The notes: generated from the letters alone by a model not told the origin. A DNA stretch of 64,000 nucleotides from JBKECF01 sp047974375 (GCA_047974375.1 JBKECF010000095.1:1-64000); one strand, 5' to 3'; shown: positions 25,377-35,139, counted from the stretch's first letter. Made by a program: numbers and translations.

Positions 25377-25441
25377 TAGAACCGCGGTGAACGGCGGATA
25401 AACGCGGAGCGTTTAGTTTTGCGAGAGCAAAATTCAGACCA
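25377..25441. repeat. Fragment of intergenic repeat family B (copy 3)
   Basis: 65 bp (CGGTGAACGG, GATAAACGCGGAGCG, TTTAGTTTTG, AAAATTCAGACC) matching the right half of the repeat at 58275 with the middle removed. It sits between the TlpA-like and ccdA genes. The last codons of ccdA, including the TGA stop (25434-25436), lie inside it. Confidence 0.6.
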
Positions 25442-26066
25442 GACCATTACCCGTTATAACTAGTATGCCAAGCACTATAAGAAAAATACCAGACACTCTA
25501 TTTATAGCTAAATAATGTTTCTTTATAAAACTGAAAACGCCTTTTAATTCATTTATTAATAATGCGGAAATAAAAAATGGAACGCCTAAACCTAAAGAGT
25601 AAGTTAATAATAAAGTAATACCTTCGAAGTACTCACCTCTAGCGGCTGTTAATATAGCCGTGGACAAAAATGCTGTAAGGCAAGAAGTCCATCCAAAACT
25701 AAAAGCCATACCAAATACAATAGCCTTAGCAAAATTCATATTTTTCACATTTACATTGAAAGTCTTTATAGGTAGGTTAAAGTTGAGCTTAATAATATTT
25801 AAATATTTTAACCCAAAAAATATTATTATTGTGCCAGAAATATAGTCAAAGACCTTTGGTCTTATAAAGCTACCGATTAAAGCAAAGGCAAGACCTAGCA
25901 TGGTAAAAACAATGGTAAAGCCTAAAATGAATCCCATGGCATTTAGAGCTACATTGTTTTCATTATCTTCACCTGCTAAGTAAGAAATATAAATTGGCAA
26001 CATAGGCAAAATACATGGAGATATAAAAGTTAATATCCCTTCAAAAAAAGTTGTAAAGTACAGCAT
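25434..26066 (-). CDS. ccdA: Cytochrome c biogenesis / DsbD-type transmembrane electron carrier CcdA
   Basis: About 210 residues with six membrane segments. The first reads FFEGILTFISPCILPMLPIY, with the redox Cys in a conserved SPC-x-LP motif, and the second Cys is in GWTSCLTAF. CcdA carries electrons from cytoplasmic thioredoxin to extracellular TlpA/ResA-like proteins; both partners are in this window. The start is unclear: the ATG at 26066 gives the typical N-terminus (MLYFTTFFEGI), but the nearest AGGAGGG is 21 bases away. An in-frame ATG at 26111 has no ribosome binding site. The stop codon is provided by a repeat fragment. Confidence 0.88.
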   Translation of the reverse strand: MLYFTTFFEGILTFISPCILPMLPIYISYLAGEDNENNVALNAMGFILGFTIVFTMLGLAFALIGSFIRPKVFDYISGTIIIFFGLKYLNIIKLNFNLPIKTFNVNVKNMNFAKAIVFGMAFSFGWTSCLTAFLSTAILTAARGEYFEGITLLLTYSLGLGVPFFISALLINELKGVFSFIKKHYLAINRVSGIFLIVLGILVITGNGLV

Positions 26067-26171
26067 ATTTTCGCAATAATTTGCTTCCCTCCTTTTAAAA
26101 AAAAATTCCATTGTTGTATAATACCATAGTCAATATAAAATATACAGTAAATAATTAAAGAAAGGGTTTAT

Positions 26172-27503
26172 ATGTACTTAAGTGAGTTTTTAGATAAATC
26201 AAAAAAAAATACATCCTTCCACATGCCTGGCCATAAAGAAAAATATAAAATTTTTGAAAGGGATTACATAAAGTACGACAAAACAGAATATGGTGACTTA
26301 GATAATTTGCAAAAACCGGAGGGTATAATAGCTTCGTCTATAAAAAGAATAGAGAGAGTATACGGTTCTAAAAAAAGTTTTATTTTAGTAAATGGTAGCA
26401 CTTGTGGAATATTGGCATCAATGTTTTATGCCTTGCACGAGGGGGACAAAATAATAATTCCAAGGGGCTGCCATAAATCTGTATACAATGGCCTTTTAAT
26501 TACAAAGACGTGTCCACTTTTTTTGTATAATGAAAATAAATTTTCCAGAACTTACGATTTACAACTAATAGAGAAATATTTTAAAAAAGGGGCTAAAGGA
26601 ATAGTCGTGACTAGCCCCACTTATGAAGGTATAGTTATGAATGTAAAAGAAGTAAGTGAGGTGGCGAAAAAATATAATGGCTTTATAATAGTGGATGAAG
26701 CTCATGGAGCCCATTTTGCATTACATAGGGAGTTTCCAAGTTCATCTGTAAAATACGGAGATTTTATAATAAATAGCACACACAAAACCTTACCAACTTT
26801 TACCCAAACAGCACTACTACATATAGGAGAAAAAATAGATGGAGAAAAAATGCAAACCATAGTCAATATTTTTCAAAGCACTAGTCCGTCCTATATGCTC
26901 ATGTACTCCATAGATAAATTTTTTCATAATTACGAAAATAATATTTTTGACTTCGATAATTATATAAGCGTGCTTAAAAGATTTAGAAACAAATGTAATA
27001 GCCTTAAAAATATTTTTTTATTAGAAAGTGAGTTAAGTAGGTTTACATTTTATTCCTATAAAATATCTGGTTTTAATATGAATAAATATTTATATGAAAA
27101 TAAAATAGAGACTGAAATGTATTTAGATAATTACATTGTATGTATTTCAACTATATGTGATACAGAAGATGATTTAAATAAATTGTTTTATACAATGGAA
27201 AAGTTGGATAAAAGTATAAACAGTGCACCAATTGTGGAGGCGAATGGATATAAAAATATAATACCTAAAGGGAACTTTAATTGTAATTATTTACGCACAA
27301 AGGGGAAGTATATTAAATTAAATGAGGCTGAAGGTTGCATAGCTAAAGATTTCATAATACCATATCCACCAGGAATACCAATTCTAGTCCCAGGTGAAAT
27401 AATAAGTAGCGAAATAATAAAAACACTCCTATGTTATATAGAAAACAAAGAAGTGTTAGGAATAACAAAAAATAACGAAATTTTAGTTTATGATGAAAAA
27501 TAG
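26172..27503 (+). CDS. Orn/Lys/Arg decarboxylase-family PLP enzyme (YaaO/SpeA type)
   Basis: 443 residues. N-terminal SFHMPGHK, then VNGSTCGILASMFYAL for PLP phosphate contacts, SPTYEGIVMN, VDEAHGAHF and the Schiff-base lysine in STHKTLPTFTQ (about residue 210). The C-terminal domain ends with the YPPGIPILVPGE motif of this fold-type I family. The probable reaction is decarboxylation of arginine, lysine or ornithine; the substrate cannot be told. An AAAGGGTTTAT ribosome binding site supports the ATG. The last 21 bases overlap the convergent TraX-family gene. Confidence 0.9.
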   Translation: MYLSEFLDKSKKNTSFHMPGHKEKYKIFERDYIKYDKTEYGDLDNLQKPEGIIASSIKRIERVYGSKKSFILVNGSTCGILASMFYALHEGDKIIIPRGCHKSVYNGLLITKTCPLFLYNENKFSRTYDLQLIEKYFKKGAKGIVVTSPTYEGIVMNVKEVSEVAKKYNGFIIVDEAHGAHFALHREFPSSSVKYGDFIINSTHKTLPTFTQTALLHIGEKIDGEKMQTIVNIFQSTSPSYMLMYSIDKFFHNYENNIFDFDNYISVLKRFRNKCNSLKNIFLLESELSRFTFYSYKISGFNMNKYLYENKIETEMYLDNYIVCISTICDTEDDLNKLFYTMEKLDKSINSAPIVEANGYKNIIPKGNFNCNYLRTKGKYIKLNEAEGCIAKDFIIPYPPGIPILVPGEIISSEIIKTLLCYIENKEVLGITKNNEILVYDEK

Positions 27504-28196
27504 GCTGATTAAAGCTAGTATCCAAAGATGTAAAGGATAAAAAATATAAAAAATGAATTTGGCATTGCCTCCTTTTTCCCCATTGTACAAGTACAAAAAT
27601 ATAATGGATATGGATGCTACTAATAAAAATACTATACTGCCAAAATAAATAAGTAAAATAAAAATAAAAGTTATTAAGGAAAGTAGATTTTTTGCAGTAT
27701 TAATATCTAGATTTTGTCTTTTTACTAAGTACAATGCAACAACCATTAAAACACCAAGTACTCCATAATCGCAATCAGAGGTAGACCCGATAATAAGAAC
27801 AAAAATAAATGGCACACAATATCCAAAACTTCCTTTAAGTATATCATCTAAAAAAGTACATAGAGCAACGGCAAATAAAAAGGTGAACATAACGTTGTGT
27901 AGTCCTATTAAATCAAATATTTGATTGCCTAAGGGAATACTCGGAGTGTATTTGACAAGAAAAATATATGGAAGTTCAGATATTAAAGCGAAAATAAATA
28001 AATTAAGCATTAGCTTACTTCGGCTTCTGGTATAATAAATGCCCTCGGCTATGGAAAATGCAAATATAGGGAAAGAAATTCTGCCCACTAATCTCATGTA
28101 GAAAGACAAAATAGGGTAAAAAGGTGAAATAACTAAACCAATATGGTCAATTAACATAATTATTAGTGCGATATATTTAAGGGTAGCTTTATTCAT
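27483..28196 (-). CDS. TraX family acetyltransferase-like membrane protein
   Basis: 237 residues with about eight membrane segments. The N-terminal LKYIALIIMLIDHIGLV and RLVGRISFPIFAFSIAEGIYYTRS match TraX proteins, whose plasmid-borne founder N-acetylates F pilin. Chromosomal copies are common in Firmicutes with unknown substrate. No conjugation genes are near, so this is not evidence for a mobile element. An AGGAGGTTTACC ribosome binding site supports the start. Confidence 0.85.
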   Translation of the reverse strand: MNKATLKYIALIIMLIDHIGLVISPFYPILSFYMRLVGRISFPIFAFSIAEGIYYTRSRSKLMLNLFIFALISELPYIFLVKYTPSIPLGNQIFDLIGLHNVMFTFLFAVALCTFLDDILKGSFGYCVPFIFVLIIGSTSDCDYGVLGVLMVVALYLVKRQNLDINTAKNLLSLITFIFILLIYFGSIVFLLVASISIIFLYLYNGEKGGNAKFIFYIFYPLHLWILALISLFFIIN

Positions 28197-28355
28197 GGTA
28201 AACCTCCTGTTTTTGTGAAATTATAATGGCAAATGATTTTTTATGCAAGTTTAACCATGGAAACAAATTTGTTTTTTTATCGTATTGTGTAGCATATACA
28301 TTTTATTTGATATATAATTGCACTAGGTAGTTAAATATAAAAAAGGAGGTGTATT

Positions 28356-29117
28356 ATGAAAAGAGGTTTTATATCAGGTTTAATAGTTGGAGCACTTACA
28401 ATGACAACAGTAAGCGTTATGGCAAACAACTTGAATATTCAGGCTTTATTAGTTAACAATGCCACTATTTTTGTTGACGGTAAAATTGTAGATACAAAAG
28501 ACTACAGCGTACTAAATTATAAAAGTAGTGTTTACACACCTGTTCGCCTAATTGCTGAGTCCTTAGGGGCAGATGTAGGTTACGAAAAAAGTACAAATAC
28601 TATTTTTATAAAAAGTCCTGAACCAGAAGTTGAGTATGTAGAAGTACCAGTGGAAGTACGGGTGGAAGTACCAGTAGAAGTACCAGCGGAAGATGCTGAG
28701 AAAGAGGAAGTGGAAAAAGATAACAAATACAGCTATCCACCAGTAAGTAGCAATAATATGGGCTTGGCTGTTCGGGTTGAAAATGCTTTTAATACCACTG
28801 CAGAGCGTTGTAACGTTACTTTAACTGTAGAAAACACAAATAAAGTAGGATTTACAAGAATACTATACAATAAAATTTACATGGAAAATGAAAATGGTAG
28901 AGAGTTTAAAGTAAATTCTTCATTGGAACATGAGCTACTAGCTAGTATTCCAGAGCAAAGTAAATTAGAGGATGTGAAATTAACGTTTAGTAAATATGTT
29001 GGTGAAACAGGCGAATTGCATTTGCCAGTTGTTTACACTAGAACACCAAACTCTGCCGAGGAAAAAGGTGAAGTGGTTATTAAGTTTAGCATAAATAATG
29101 CATATACTATCGATTAG
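28356..29117 (+). CDS. Secreted protein with copper amine oxidase-like N-terminal domain
   Basis: 253 residues. A signal peptide (residues 1-23, cleavage likely after VMA) is followed by a Cu-amine-oxidase-N domain (IFVDGKIVDTKDYSVLNYKSSVYTPVRLIAESLGADV cut short here as about residues 37-75). Next is a low-complexity Val/Glu/Pro linker of repeated VEVPVE units (about 92-115). A beta-rich C-terminal domain of about 120 residues completes it. Such domains are common on clostridial surface proteins and bind the wall; no enzymatic role is implied. The GGAGGTG ribosome binding site is strong, and trxA follows 17 bases later. Confidence 0.8.
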   Translation: MKRGFISGLIVGALTMTTVSVMANNLNIQALLVNNATIFVDGKIVDTKDYSVLNYKSSVYTPVRLIAESLGADVGYEKSTNTIFIKSPEPEVEYVEVPVEVRVEVPVEVPAEDAEKEEVEKDNKYSYPPVSSNNMGLAVRVENAFNTTAERCNVTLTVENTNKVGFTRILYNKIYMENENGREFKVNSSLEHELLASIPEQSKLEDVKLTFSKYVGETGELHLPVVYTRTPNSAEEKGEVVIKFSINNAYTID

Positions 29118-29134
29118 TATAGAAAGGTGAAAAA

Positions 29135-29443
29135 ATGAGTATAGAACATTTAAATGATAGTAATTTTAACGAGGTAATAAGTGGTGCAAATAAGCCTGTT
29201 TTAGTTGACTTTTTTGCAACATGGTGTGGACCTTGCAAAATGATTGCACCAATTTTAGAAGAAGTAGCAGAAGAAAACGAAGACTTTATTATTTATAAAG
29301 TAGATGTGGATGAAGCGCAAGCTACAGCACAAAAATTTGGAGTTTTAAATATTCCTACATTAATTTCTTTTGAAAATGGAGAAGTTAAAAATAAAAATGT
29401 AGGAGCTTTACAAAAAGATGGTATATTAGATTTTATGAGTTAA
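29135..29443 (+). CDS. trxA: Thioredoxin
   Basis: 102 residues. The active site is FFATWCGPCKMIAP (about 26-39), with the cis-Pro motif LNIPTLISFENGE. It reduces protein disulfides in the cytoplasm. Likely clients in this window are the GPx-family peroxidase and, through CcdA, the TlpA-like protein. The AAAGGTGAAAAA ribosome binding site supports the ATG. Confidence 0.95.
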   Translation: MSIEHLNDSNFNEVISGANKPVLVDFFATWCGPCKMIAPILEEVAEENEDFIIYKVDVDEAQATAQKFGVLNIPTLISFENGEVKNKNVGALQKDGILDFMS

Positions 29444-29455
29444 TAAATTTATATT

Positions 29456-29511
29456 AATAAAGCTGTGATGAAATAAATAATAATTTTATTTTATTATAGC
29501 TTTATTTTATG
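29456..29511 (+). terminator. Rho-independent terminator after trxA
   Basis: The stem AATAAAGCT pairs with AGCTTTATT, with ATAATAAAA-type pairing inside, followed by a T-rich stretch. It lies 12 bases after the trxA stop. Confidence 0.75.
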
Positions 29512-29892
29512 CATTACAGTTAATATATATAATATTAGGTTTTTAACAGCATCTAGAATTCACTATAAGGAGAATATTAATTCATTTAAATTGGTTGCCA
29601 TGAGTTTATTAATGAGTTAACTATCACTTTTATAAAATATATAATATAATTAGTTTTAATGACGTTTTTTTGACGTAGATGATATTTTCCTAAATGGCAT
29701 TGGCTGTATAATAGGTATTGTCATTTACAAAATAAAAAGAGTTCCTATCTTTATGGGGAGCTCTTTTTATTTTACAAACATCTTTTTAATATTAGAGTTT
29801 TATACTATAATACTATATATGGGCTCTGGTGAGTTATTTAAATTTTATTAAGAAGATAAATATAAACAGAGTATTTTAAGCAGGAGGGGAAA
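29512..29892. other. Intergenic region upstream of parA
   Basis: About 380 bases without a gene. It contains a consensus -10 (TATAAT, 29707-29712) without a good -35, then a strong hairpin with T run at 29731-29774, then the parA leader. No parS-like palindrome was seen. Confidence 0.5.
29731..29774 (+). terminator. Orphan terminator upstream of parA
   Basis: The stem AATAAAAAGAG-TTCC pairs with GGGAG-CTCTTTTTATT, followed by TTTAC. No gene precedes it on this strand after the trxA terminator. A TATAAT lies about 20 bases before it, so it may end a very short RNA or attenuate parA expression. Confidence 0.65.
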
Positions 29893-30678
29893 ATGAAAAA
29901 AAATAGAATAATTGCTGTTGCAAACCAAAAAGGCGGTGTAGGTAAAACTACAACAACAGTTAATTTATCAGCTATACTAGGAGAAATGGGATATAAAGTA
30001 TTAGTAATAGATAGCGACCCTCAAGGAAATACATCTAGTGGATTTGGTATAGACAAAAACAATATAGAAAATACACTTTATGAATTAATGCTAAAACAAT
30101 GTTATGTTGAGGAAGCAACATATGAAACAGAACTTGAAAATGTTAAAATTATCCCTGCCAATATAAATTTAGCAGGGGCAGAAATAGAGCTTTTAGGAAT
30201 AGATAGAAGGGAATATATTTTAAAAGATGTATGCGATAATTTAAAATATTTGTACGACTTTATAATAATGGACTGCCCCCCATCATTAAATATACTTACT
30301 TTAAATGCCTTAAGTGCGTCAGACTCGGTTCTTGTACCTATACAATGTGAGTATTATGCTCTAGAGGGTCTAAGCCAATTAATACATACTATTGAATTAG
30401 TTCAAAAAAAATTAAATGCCTCATTAGAAATAGAGGGCGTTGTATTTACAATGTTTGACAGTCGCACAAATTTATCTTTAGAGGTAGTGGAAGAGGTTAA
30501 AACTCATTTAAACCAACATGTATATAAAAGTATAATACCAAGGAATGTAAGGCTGAGTGAAGCACCTAGTTATGGAAAGCCTATAAATTTATATGATCCA
30601 AAATCTAAGGGAGCAGAAAGCTATAGATTACTGGCAGAAGAAGTTATAAAGAAAAATGTAGATGGAGAATTATTATGA
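29893..30678 (+). CDS. parA: Chromosome partitioning ATPase ParA (Soj)
   Basis: 261 residues. The deviant Walker A is NQKGGVGKTTTTVNL (residues 12-26), Walker A' is VIDSDPQGN and Walker B DFIIMDCPPSL. ParA binds DNA as an ATP dimer and moves ParB-parS complexes; in sporulating Firmicutes it also controls DnaA. A GGAGGGG ribosome binding site is present. The ParB start overlaps its stop by four bases. Confidence 0.96.
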   Translation: MKKNRIIAVANQKGGVGKTTTTVNLSAILGEMGYKVLVIDSDPQGNTSSGFGIDKNNIENTLYELMLKQCYVEEATYETELENVKIIPANINLAGAEIELLGIDRREYILKDVCDNLKYLYDFIIMDCPPSLNILTLNALSASDSVLVPIQCEYYALEGLSQLIHTIELVQKKLNASLEIEGVVFTMFDSRTNLSLEVVEEVKTHLNQHVYKSIIPRNVRLSEAPSYGKPINLYDPKSKGAESYRLLAEEVIKKNVDGELL

Positions 30679-31511
30679 AAAAAGGTTTAGGTAGGGGATT
30701 AAATGCATTAATAACAGATAATTTGGAAATAAACAAAAGTGGAGTAATAGAAGTAGAAGTTGATAAAATTGAACCTAATAAAAACCAACCTAGAAAATAC
30801 TTCGATAAAGAGGCACTAAGTAAGTTAAGCGAATCCATAAAGGAATATGGAATTGTGCAACCACTTATTGTAAAAGACAATGGGGATCATTATACAATAA
30901 TAGCCGGCGAACGTAGATGGCGAAGTGCTAAAGAGGCAAGGATTAAAAAAGTACCTGTTATAGTTAAAGACTATACAGAACTAGAAATTTTAGAAATTGC
31001 ATTAATTGAGAATATTCAAAGGCAAGATTTAAATCCTGTAGAGGAAGCTTTTTGCTATAATAGACTTATGGAAGAGTTTTATTTAACACAGGAGGACATT
31101 GCAAAAAAAGTAAGCAAAAGTAGAAGCTATATTTCTAAAATAATTAAAGTATTAGCCTTAGATGAAAGAGTGCAAAACTTTATTGTAAATGAACAAATTA
31201 CTATGGGACACGGAGCTTTGTTAGTGGATTTAACTAGTGATGAACAATACTTTTTTGCTGATAAAATTATAGAGGAAGAATTAAGTATAAAACAAAGTAA
31301 ATTGCTAATAGAAAACTTTAAAAAAGAGCCTAAAAAGACTGAAAAAAAAGATGTTGATTTAGGATTTAAGTTTTTTGAAGATGAACTAAAAAATATTTAT
31401 GGCACAAAAGTAAATATTAAAAATAATAAGAATAATAAAGGCAGAATAGAAATAGAATATTATTCAAAAGATGAACTAGACAGATTATTAAGTATTTTAG
31501 GTAAAAAGTAA
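30675..31511 (+). CDS. parB: Chromosome partitioning protein ParB (Spo0J)
   Basis: 278 residues. Box I with the CTP-binding loop reads IIAGERRWRSAKEA (about 75-88), box II ENIQRQDLNPVEEA, then the HTH (TQEDIAKKVSKSRSYISKI) and a C-terminal dimerisation domain. ParB loads at parS as a CTP-dependent clamp and recruits SMC, whose gene follows 60 bases later. No parS site was found by eye in the window. Confidence 0.96.
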   Translation: MKKGLGRGLNALITDNLEINKSGVIEVEVDKIEPNKNQPRKYFDKEALSKLSESIKEYGIVQPLIVKDNGDHYTIIAGERRWRSAKEARIKKVPVIVKDYTELEILEIALIENIQRQDLNPVEEAFCYNRLMEEFYLTQEDIAKKVSKSRSYISKIIKVLALDERVQNFIVNEQITMGHGALLVDLTSDEQYFFADKIIEEELSIKQSKLLIENFKKEPKKTEKKDVDLGFKFFEDELKNIYGTKVNIKNNKNNKGRIEIEYYSKDELDRLLSILGKK

Positions 31512-31571
31512 TAGGTTATCCCCTGTTTATACTAGGTGTAAGAGGGGATAAATGTATTTAAGTAGGTGGAC

Positions 31572-34500
31572 ATGTATTTAAAGAAGATAGAACTACAGGG
31601 GTTTAAGTCTTTTCCGGAAAAAATAATTTTCGAATTTAATAAAGGTATAACATCCATAGTAGGTCCTAATGGAAGTGGAAAAAGTAATGTGTCTGATTCC
31701 ATACGATGGGTACTGGGAGAGCAAAGCGCTAAGTCACTCCGTGGGGACAAAATGGAAGATGTAATATTTGCAGGTACTGCTAATAGAAGGGCTTTAGGCT
31801 TTGCGGAGGTTAGTCTTTATTTAGATAATAGTGATGGACTACTTGCTTTAGACTTTAGAGAAGTAAAGGTGACAAGGAAGGTTTTTAGAAATGGGGATAG
31901 CGCCTATAGTATAAATGGCGTTAACTGTAGGCTGAAAGACGTACAAGAGTTATTTATGGATACTGGCATAGGTAAAGAGGGATACTCTATAATAGGACAA
32001 GGTAAAATTGATGAAATTTTAAAATCTAAGTCGGAAGATAGACGTTTACTATTTGAAGAAGCAACGGGTATTGTAAAGTATAGAAGTAGAAAAAAAGAAT
32101 CGGAAAGCAAGTTAGCAAAGGAACGAGAAAATTTAGACAGGCTAAAGGATATTATTTTAGAAATAGAAAATCAATTAGAGCCTTTAAAAAAACAGTCGGA
32201 AAATGCAATTAAATATAATGAGTACTACGAAAAGTTAAAGTTATATACTATTAACTTATTTTTAATGGAAAATACTAATTTAATAGAAACTTTAGAGATT
32301 AAAAAAAATGAATTAAATGAATTAAATTATAATCTTGATGAAACAAAAAGGGAAGAAATAAATAAAAGAGATGAACTTGAAAAAAAGGGTAATAAATACA
32401 AAATAGTTATAGATGAAATAGAAAATAATAATAATGAAGAAAATAAATTAAATTTAGAAATAAACAACAAAGAAAATGAAATAAAAGTTGTTAAAGAGCA
32501 AATAAACAATAATGAAAACAATGTAAAAAATTTAATTCTTGAAATAGAAAAAAACAAAAATAAGCTAGCGGATATGGAAGTTTATGCCAAGGAAGAGGCT
32601 GTTAAATTAGAAAAAACAGTGGAATTACTAAAAAATGTAAAAGAAGAAAAATCTGCTAAGGAAAAGGAATACGAAGAACTAAATCAGTTTTTAATTAAAC
32701 GAGAAAATGAGTTAAAAGAATTAAATGTAAGCATAGTGGAATCTAGTGAGAAGATAAAAAATATTACAGAAAAATGTGATATAGAAGAAGAACTTTACGA
32801 AAGTATTTCCGATGAAAAAGAGGAGATATTAAGCCAAATAGGTTATTACAAAAGTAAAATTGAAGAAGCTAATAATGATATAAAAAACATAAGACAAGTT
32901 TTAGAGGAAGAGAAAAGTAAAGAACGAGATTTAATAGATAGGGAAAAAATATTCCTAACTAAAAAATTTGAAACAGAAATAAAATATAAAGAAGCAAATA
33001 TAAATAAAAATGATGTAAACCATAAATTTAGTGAAATAAATGGACGGATTTCAACGCTGCAAAATTTAGAAAAGGAGCATCATGGTTTTTTTGATAGTGT
33101 AAAGTATGTTCTAAACAAGAAGCACTCTGGTGTTCTTGGCGTAATAGGTGAACTTTTAGAAGTTCCTAAAGAGTATGAAGAGGCAATAGAAGTAGCCTTA
33201 GGTGGAAGAATACAAAATATAATTACAGAAAATGAAGATGTTGCCAAAGAAATTATTGAGGATTTAAAGGAAAATAAAAAAGGACGTTGTACATTTTTGC
33301 CTTTAACTTCCATAAGGTATTCACTAGTAAATCCACCTAAGGAAGAAGGAGTAATAGGTATTGCCAGCGAAATAATTCAATATAATAAATTAATTGGCAG
33401 TGCAGTTAAAAGTTTATTAGGCAAAACTATAATAGTGGATAAAATAGAAAATGCTATAGCTGTATCTAAAAAGTACAAAAATTCATTTAGAATAGTTACC
33501 CTTACTGGTGAGGAATTCAATATAGGTGGGTCTATGACTGGTGGTAGCAGGGGGAAAAATAAAAGTCAAATTTTTTCCAGAAGTAGAGAAATAAATGAAG
33601 GTGAAGAAAAGTTAAAGTATTTAAAGGCGGAACTAGTAGAGCTAAGTGAAAGTTGCCTTAAGTTTGAAAAGGATTTAGAACGAATAAATAGCGAGCAAGG
33701 CTATATAAGAGAAGAGATGGAAAGTTCCCAAAGAGTATTTAATGAAAAGTCTAATGAATTAAACAAAATTAATCTAGAATTAGAATACAACACCAAATTG
33801 CTAAATACTAAAATAGAAGAAGATGACAAACTAACAAAAGCTATATTAGAAAAGAACAATTTAATACGTGGACTATATGAAGAAATTAAGCTACTGGAAC
33901 AAAGTAAAATAAAATACGTAGAAGAATTAAATAGCTTTGAAAATAATATGGAAAATAATAAAGACGAAAAAGACAGACATATAAAGAAATTAATTGATAT
34001 TTCTTCTAAAATAAGTAAACTGGAAGAAAATGTAACAAATATAAAGGAAAATGTTCTAAGAATAAAAAAAGAAGAAGAAGAATTAAAAATAGAAGTTTTA
34101 AAGCAAAACAATAAAAAAGTTGAGTTAGAAAGTAGCGTTAAAGATAAAAATAGTATTATAAACGAAATAGAGAATGAAATAGAATTAACACAAGAAAATT
34201 TAATAGAATTAGTGGAAAACAAAAAAGAAAAATTGGTACTTAAAGAAAAATTATCTATTTTAATAGAAAATTTAGAAATGGAAGTAAAGGCAATAGAAAA
34301 AAGAATCAATGTTTTTGAAAATTCAATTATTAAAATGGAGAATACCATTGAAAACTTAGATAAAGACATAATGCTAAAGTCGGAAAAAATTTGGAATGAA
34401 TACGAATTGACTTTGCGGGGTTGTAAGGACTTTGAAGAAGATTTTGATGAGGAGTTTTTAAGGGAGAATATAGTGACTTTAAAAACAGACTTGAAAAATT

Positions 34501-35090
34501 TAGGCCATGTAAATTTTTCTGCTATAGAGCAATATGAGGAAACAAGGGAAAGATATGAATTTCTTACAAAACAAAAGGCAGATATTGAAGAAAGCGAAAA
34601 GAAGTTAAAGGGCATTATAGAAGAGTTAATAAAATTAATGGAAGAACAGTTTAGCGAAAATTTTCAAATTATAAGAGAGAATTTTAAATTGGTTTTTAAA
34701 GATATATTTCAAGGTGGAGAGGCAGATTTAGTATTGGACAATAAAGATGTATTAAATTCTGGTATCTCAATTGTTGCAAAACCACCAGGCAAAAAACTTA
34801 CAAATTTAAATTTATTATCAGGCGGAGAACGTGCCTTAACGGCTATTGCATTGCTTTTTTCAATTTTACGTATGAAACCATCGCCTTTTTGCGTTTTAGA
34901 TGAAATAGAAGCGGCTTTAGACGATGCAAATGTAGATAGATACGCAAATTTTTTAAGAAGATTTTCAGATACAACCCAGTTTATTTTAATTACTCATAGA
35001 AAGGGTACAATGGAAATAGCTGATGTGTTGTACGGTGTAACCATGGAGGAACAAGGTATTTCTAAACTTGTTTCTGTTGAATTGGAGTAG
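31572..35090 (+). CDS. smc: Chromosome segregation protein SMC
   Basis: 1172 residues from the ATG at 31572; a GTG six bases earlier is the alternative. The N-terminal head has Walker A GPNGSGKSNVSDSIRWVLG. Two long coiled coils (about 170-500 and 670-1000) flank the hinge (HGFFDSVKYVLNKKHSGVLG through the TGGSRG motif at about 655). The C-terminal head has the signature LSGGERALTAIALLF and Walker B FCVLDEIEAALDDANV. SMC with ScpAB compacts and aligns chromosome arms; scpAB are not in the window. A hairpin (TTATCCCCT/AGGGGATAA, 31515-31550) lies in the short leader after parB. Confidence 0.96.
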   Translation: MYLKKIELQGFKSFPEKIIFEFNKGITSIVGPNGSGKSNVSDSIRWVLGEQSAKSLRGDKMEDVIFAGTANRRALGFAEVSLYLDNSDGLLALDFREVKVTRKVFRNGDSAYSINGVNCRLKDVQELFMDTGIGKEGYSIIGQGKIDEILKSKSEDRRLLFEEATGIVKYRSRKKESESKLAKERENLDRLKDIILEIENQLEPLKKQSENAIKYNEYYEKLKLYTINLFLMENTNLIETLEIKKNELNELNYNLDETKREEINKRDELEKKGNKYKIVIDEIENNNNEENKLNLEINNKENEIKVVKEQINNNENNVKNLILEIEKNKNKLADMEVYAKEEAVKLEKTVELLKNVKEEKSAKEKEYEELNQFLIKRENELKELNVSIVESSEKIKNITEKCDIEEELYESISDEKEEILSQIGYYKSKIEEANNDIKNIRQVLEEEKSKERDLIDREKIFLTKKFETEIKYKEANINKNDVNHKFSEINGRISTLQNLEKEHHGFFDSVKYVLNKKHSGVLGVIGELLEVPKEYEEAIEVALGGRIQNIITENEDVAKEIIEDLKENKKGRCTFLPLTSIRYSLVNPPKEEGVIGIASEIIQYNKLIGSAVKSLLGKTIIVDKIENAIAVSKKYKNSFRIVTLTGEEFNIGGSMTGGSRGKNKSQIFSRSREINEGEEKLKYLKAELVELSESCLKFEKDLERINSEQGYIREEMESSQRVFNEKSNELNKINLELEYNTKLLNTKIEEDDKLTKAILEKNNLIRGLYEEIKLLEQSKIKYVEELNSFENNMENNKDEKDRHIKKLIDISSKISKLEENVTNIKENVLRIKKEEEELKIEVLKQNNKKVELESSVKDKNSIINEIENEIELTQENLIELVENKKEKLVLKEKLSILIENLEMEVKAIEKRINVFENSIIKMENTIENLDKDIMLKSEKIWNEYELTLRGCKDFEEDFDEEFLRENIVTLKTDLKNLGHVNFSAIEQYEETRERYEFLTKQKADIEESEKKLKGIIEELIKLMEEQFSENFQIIRENFKLVFKDIFQGGEADLVLDNKDVLNSGISIVAKPPGKKLTNLNLLSGGERALTAIALLFSILRMKPSPFCVLDEIEAALDDANVDRYANFLRRFSDTTQFILITHRKGTMEIADVLYGVTMEEQGISKLVSVELE

Positions 35091-35139
35091 AGGGAAACGG
35101 CTAGGAATAGTCGCAAAATAGCAGAAGTAGGAGAAAAAA

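Noticed and set aside
27483..28196. TraX-like gene as a sign of a conjugative element
   Set aside because: Chromosomal TraX homologues are common in Firmicutes and no mobilisation or integration genes are nearby.
29512..31571. parS sites near parAB
   Set aside because: No match to the TGTTTCACGTGAAACA-type palindrome was seen by eye; sites may lie outside the window.
31515..31571. Second tiny start (ATGTATTTAAGTAG) before smc as a leader peptide
   Set aside because: It codes for only four residues; the similarity to the true smc start is too short to support a regulatory claim.
33701..34615. Long antisense frame inside smc
   Set aside because: It is the reverse frame of the AT-rich coiled-coil codons of smc, with repetitive Ser/Phe/Ile composition and no ribosome binding site.
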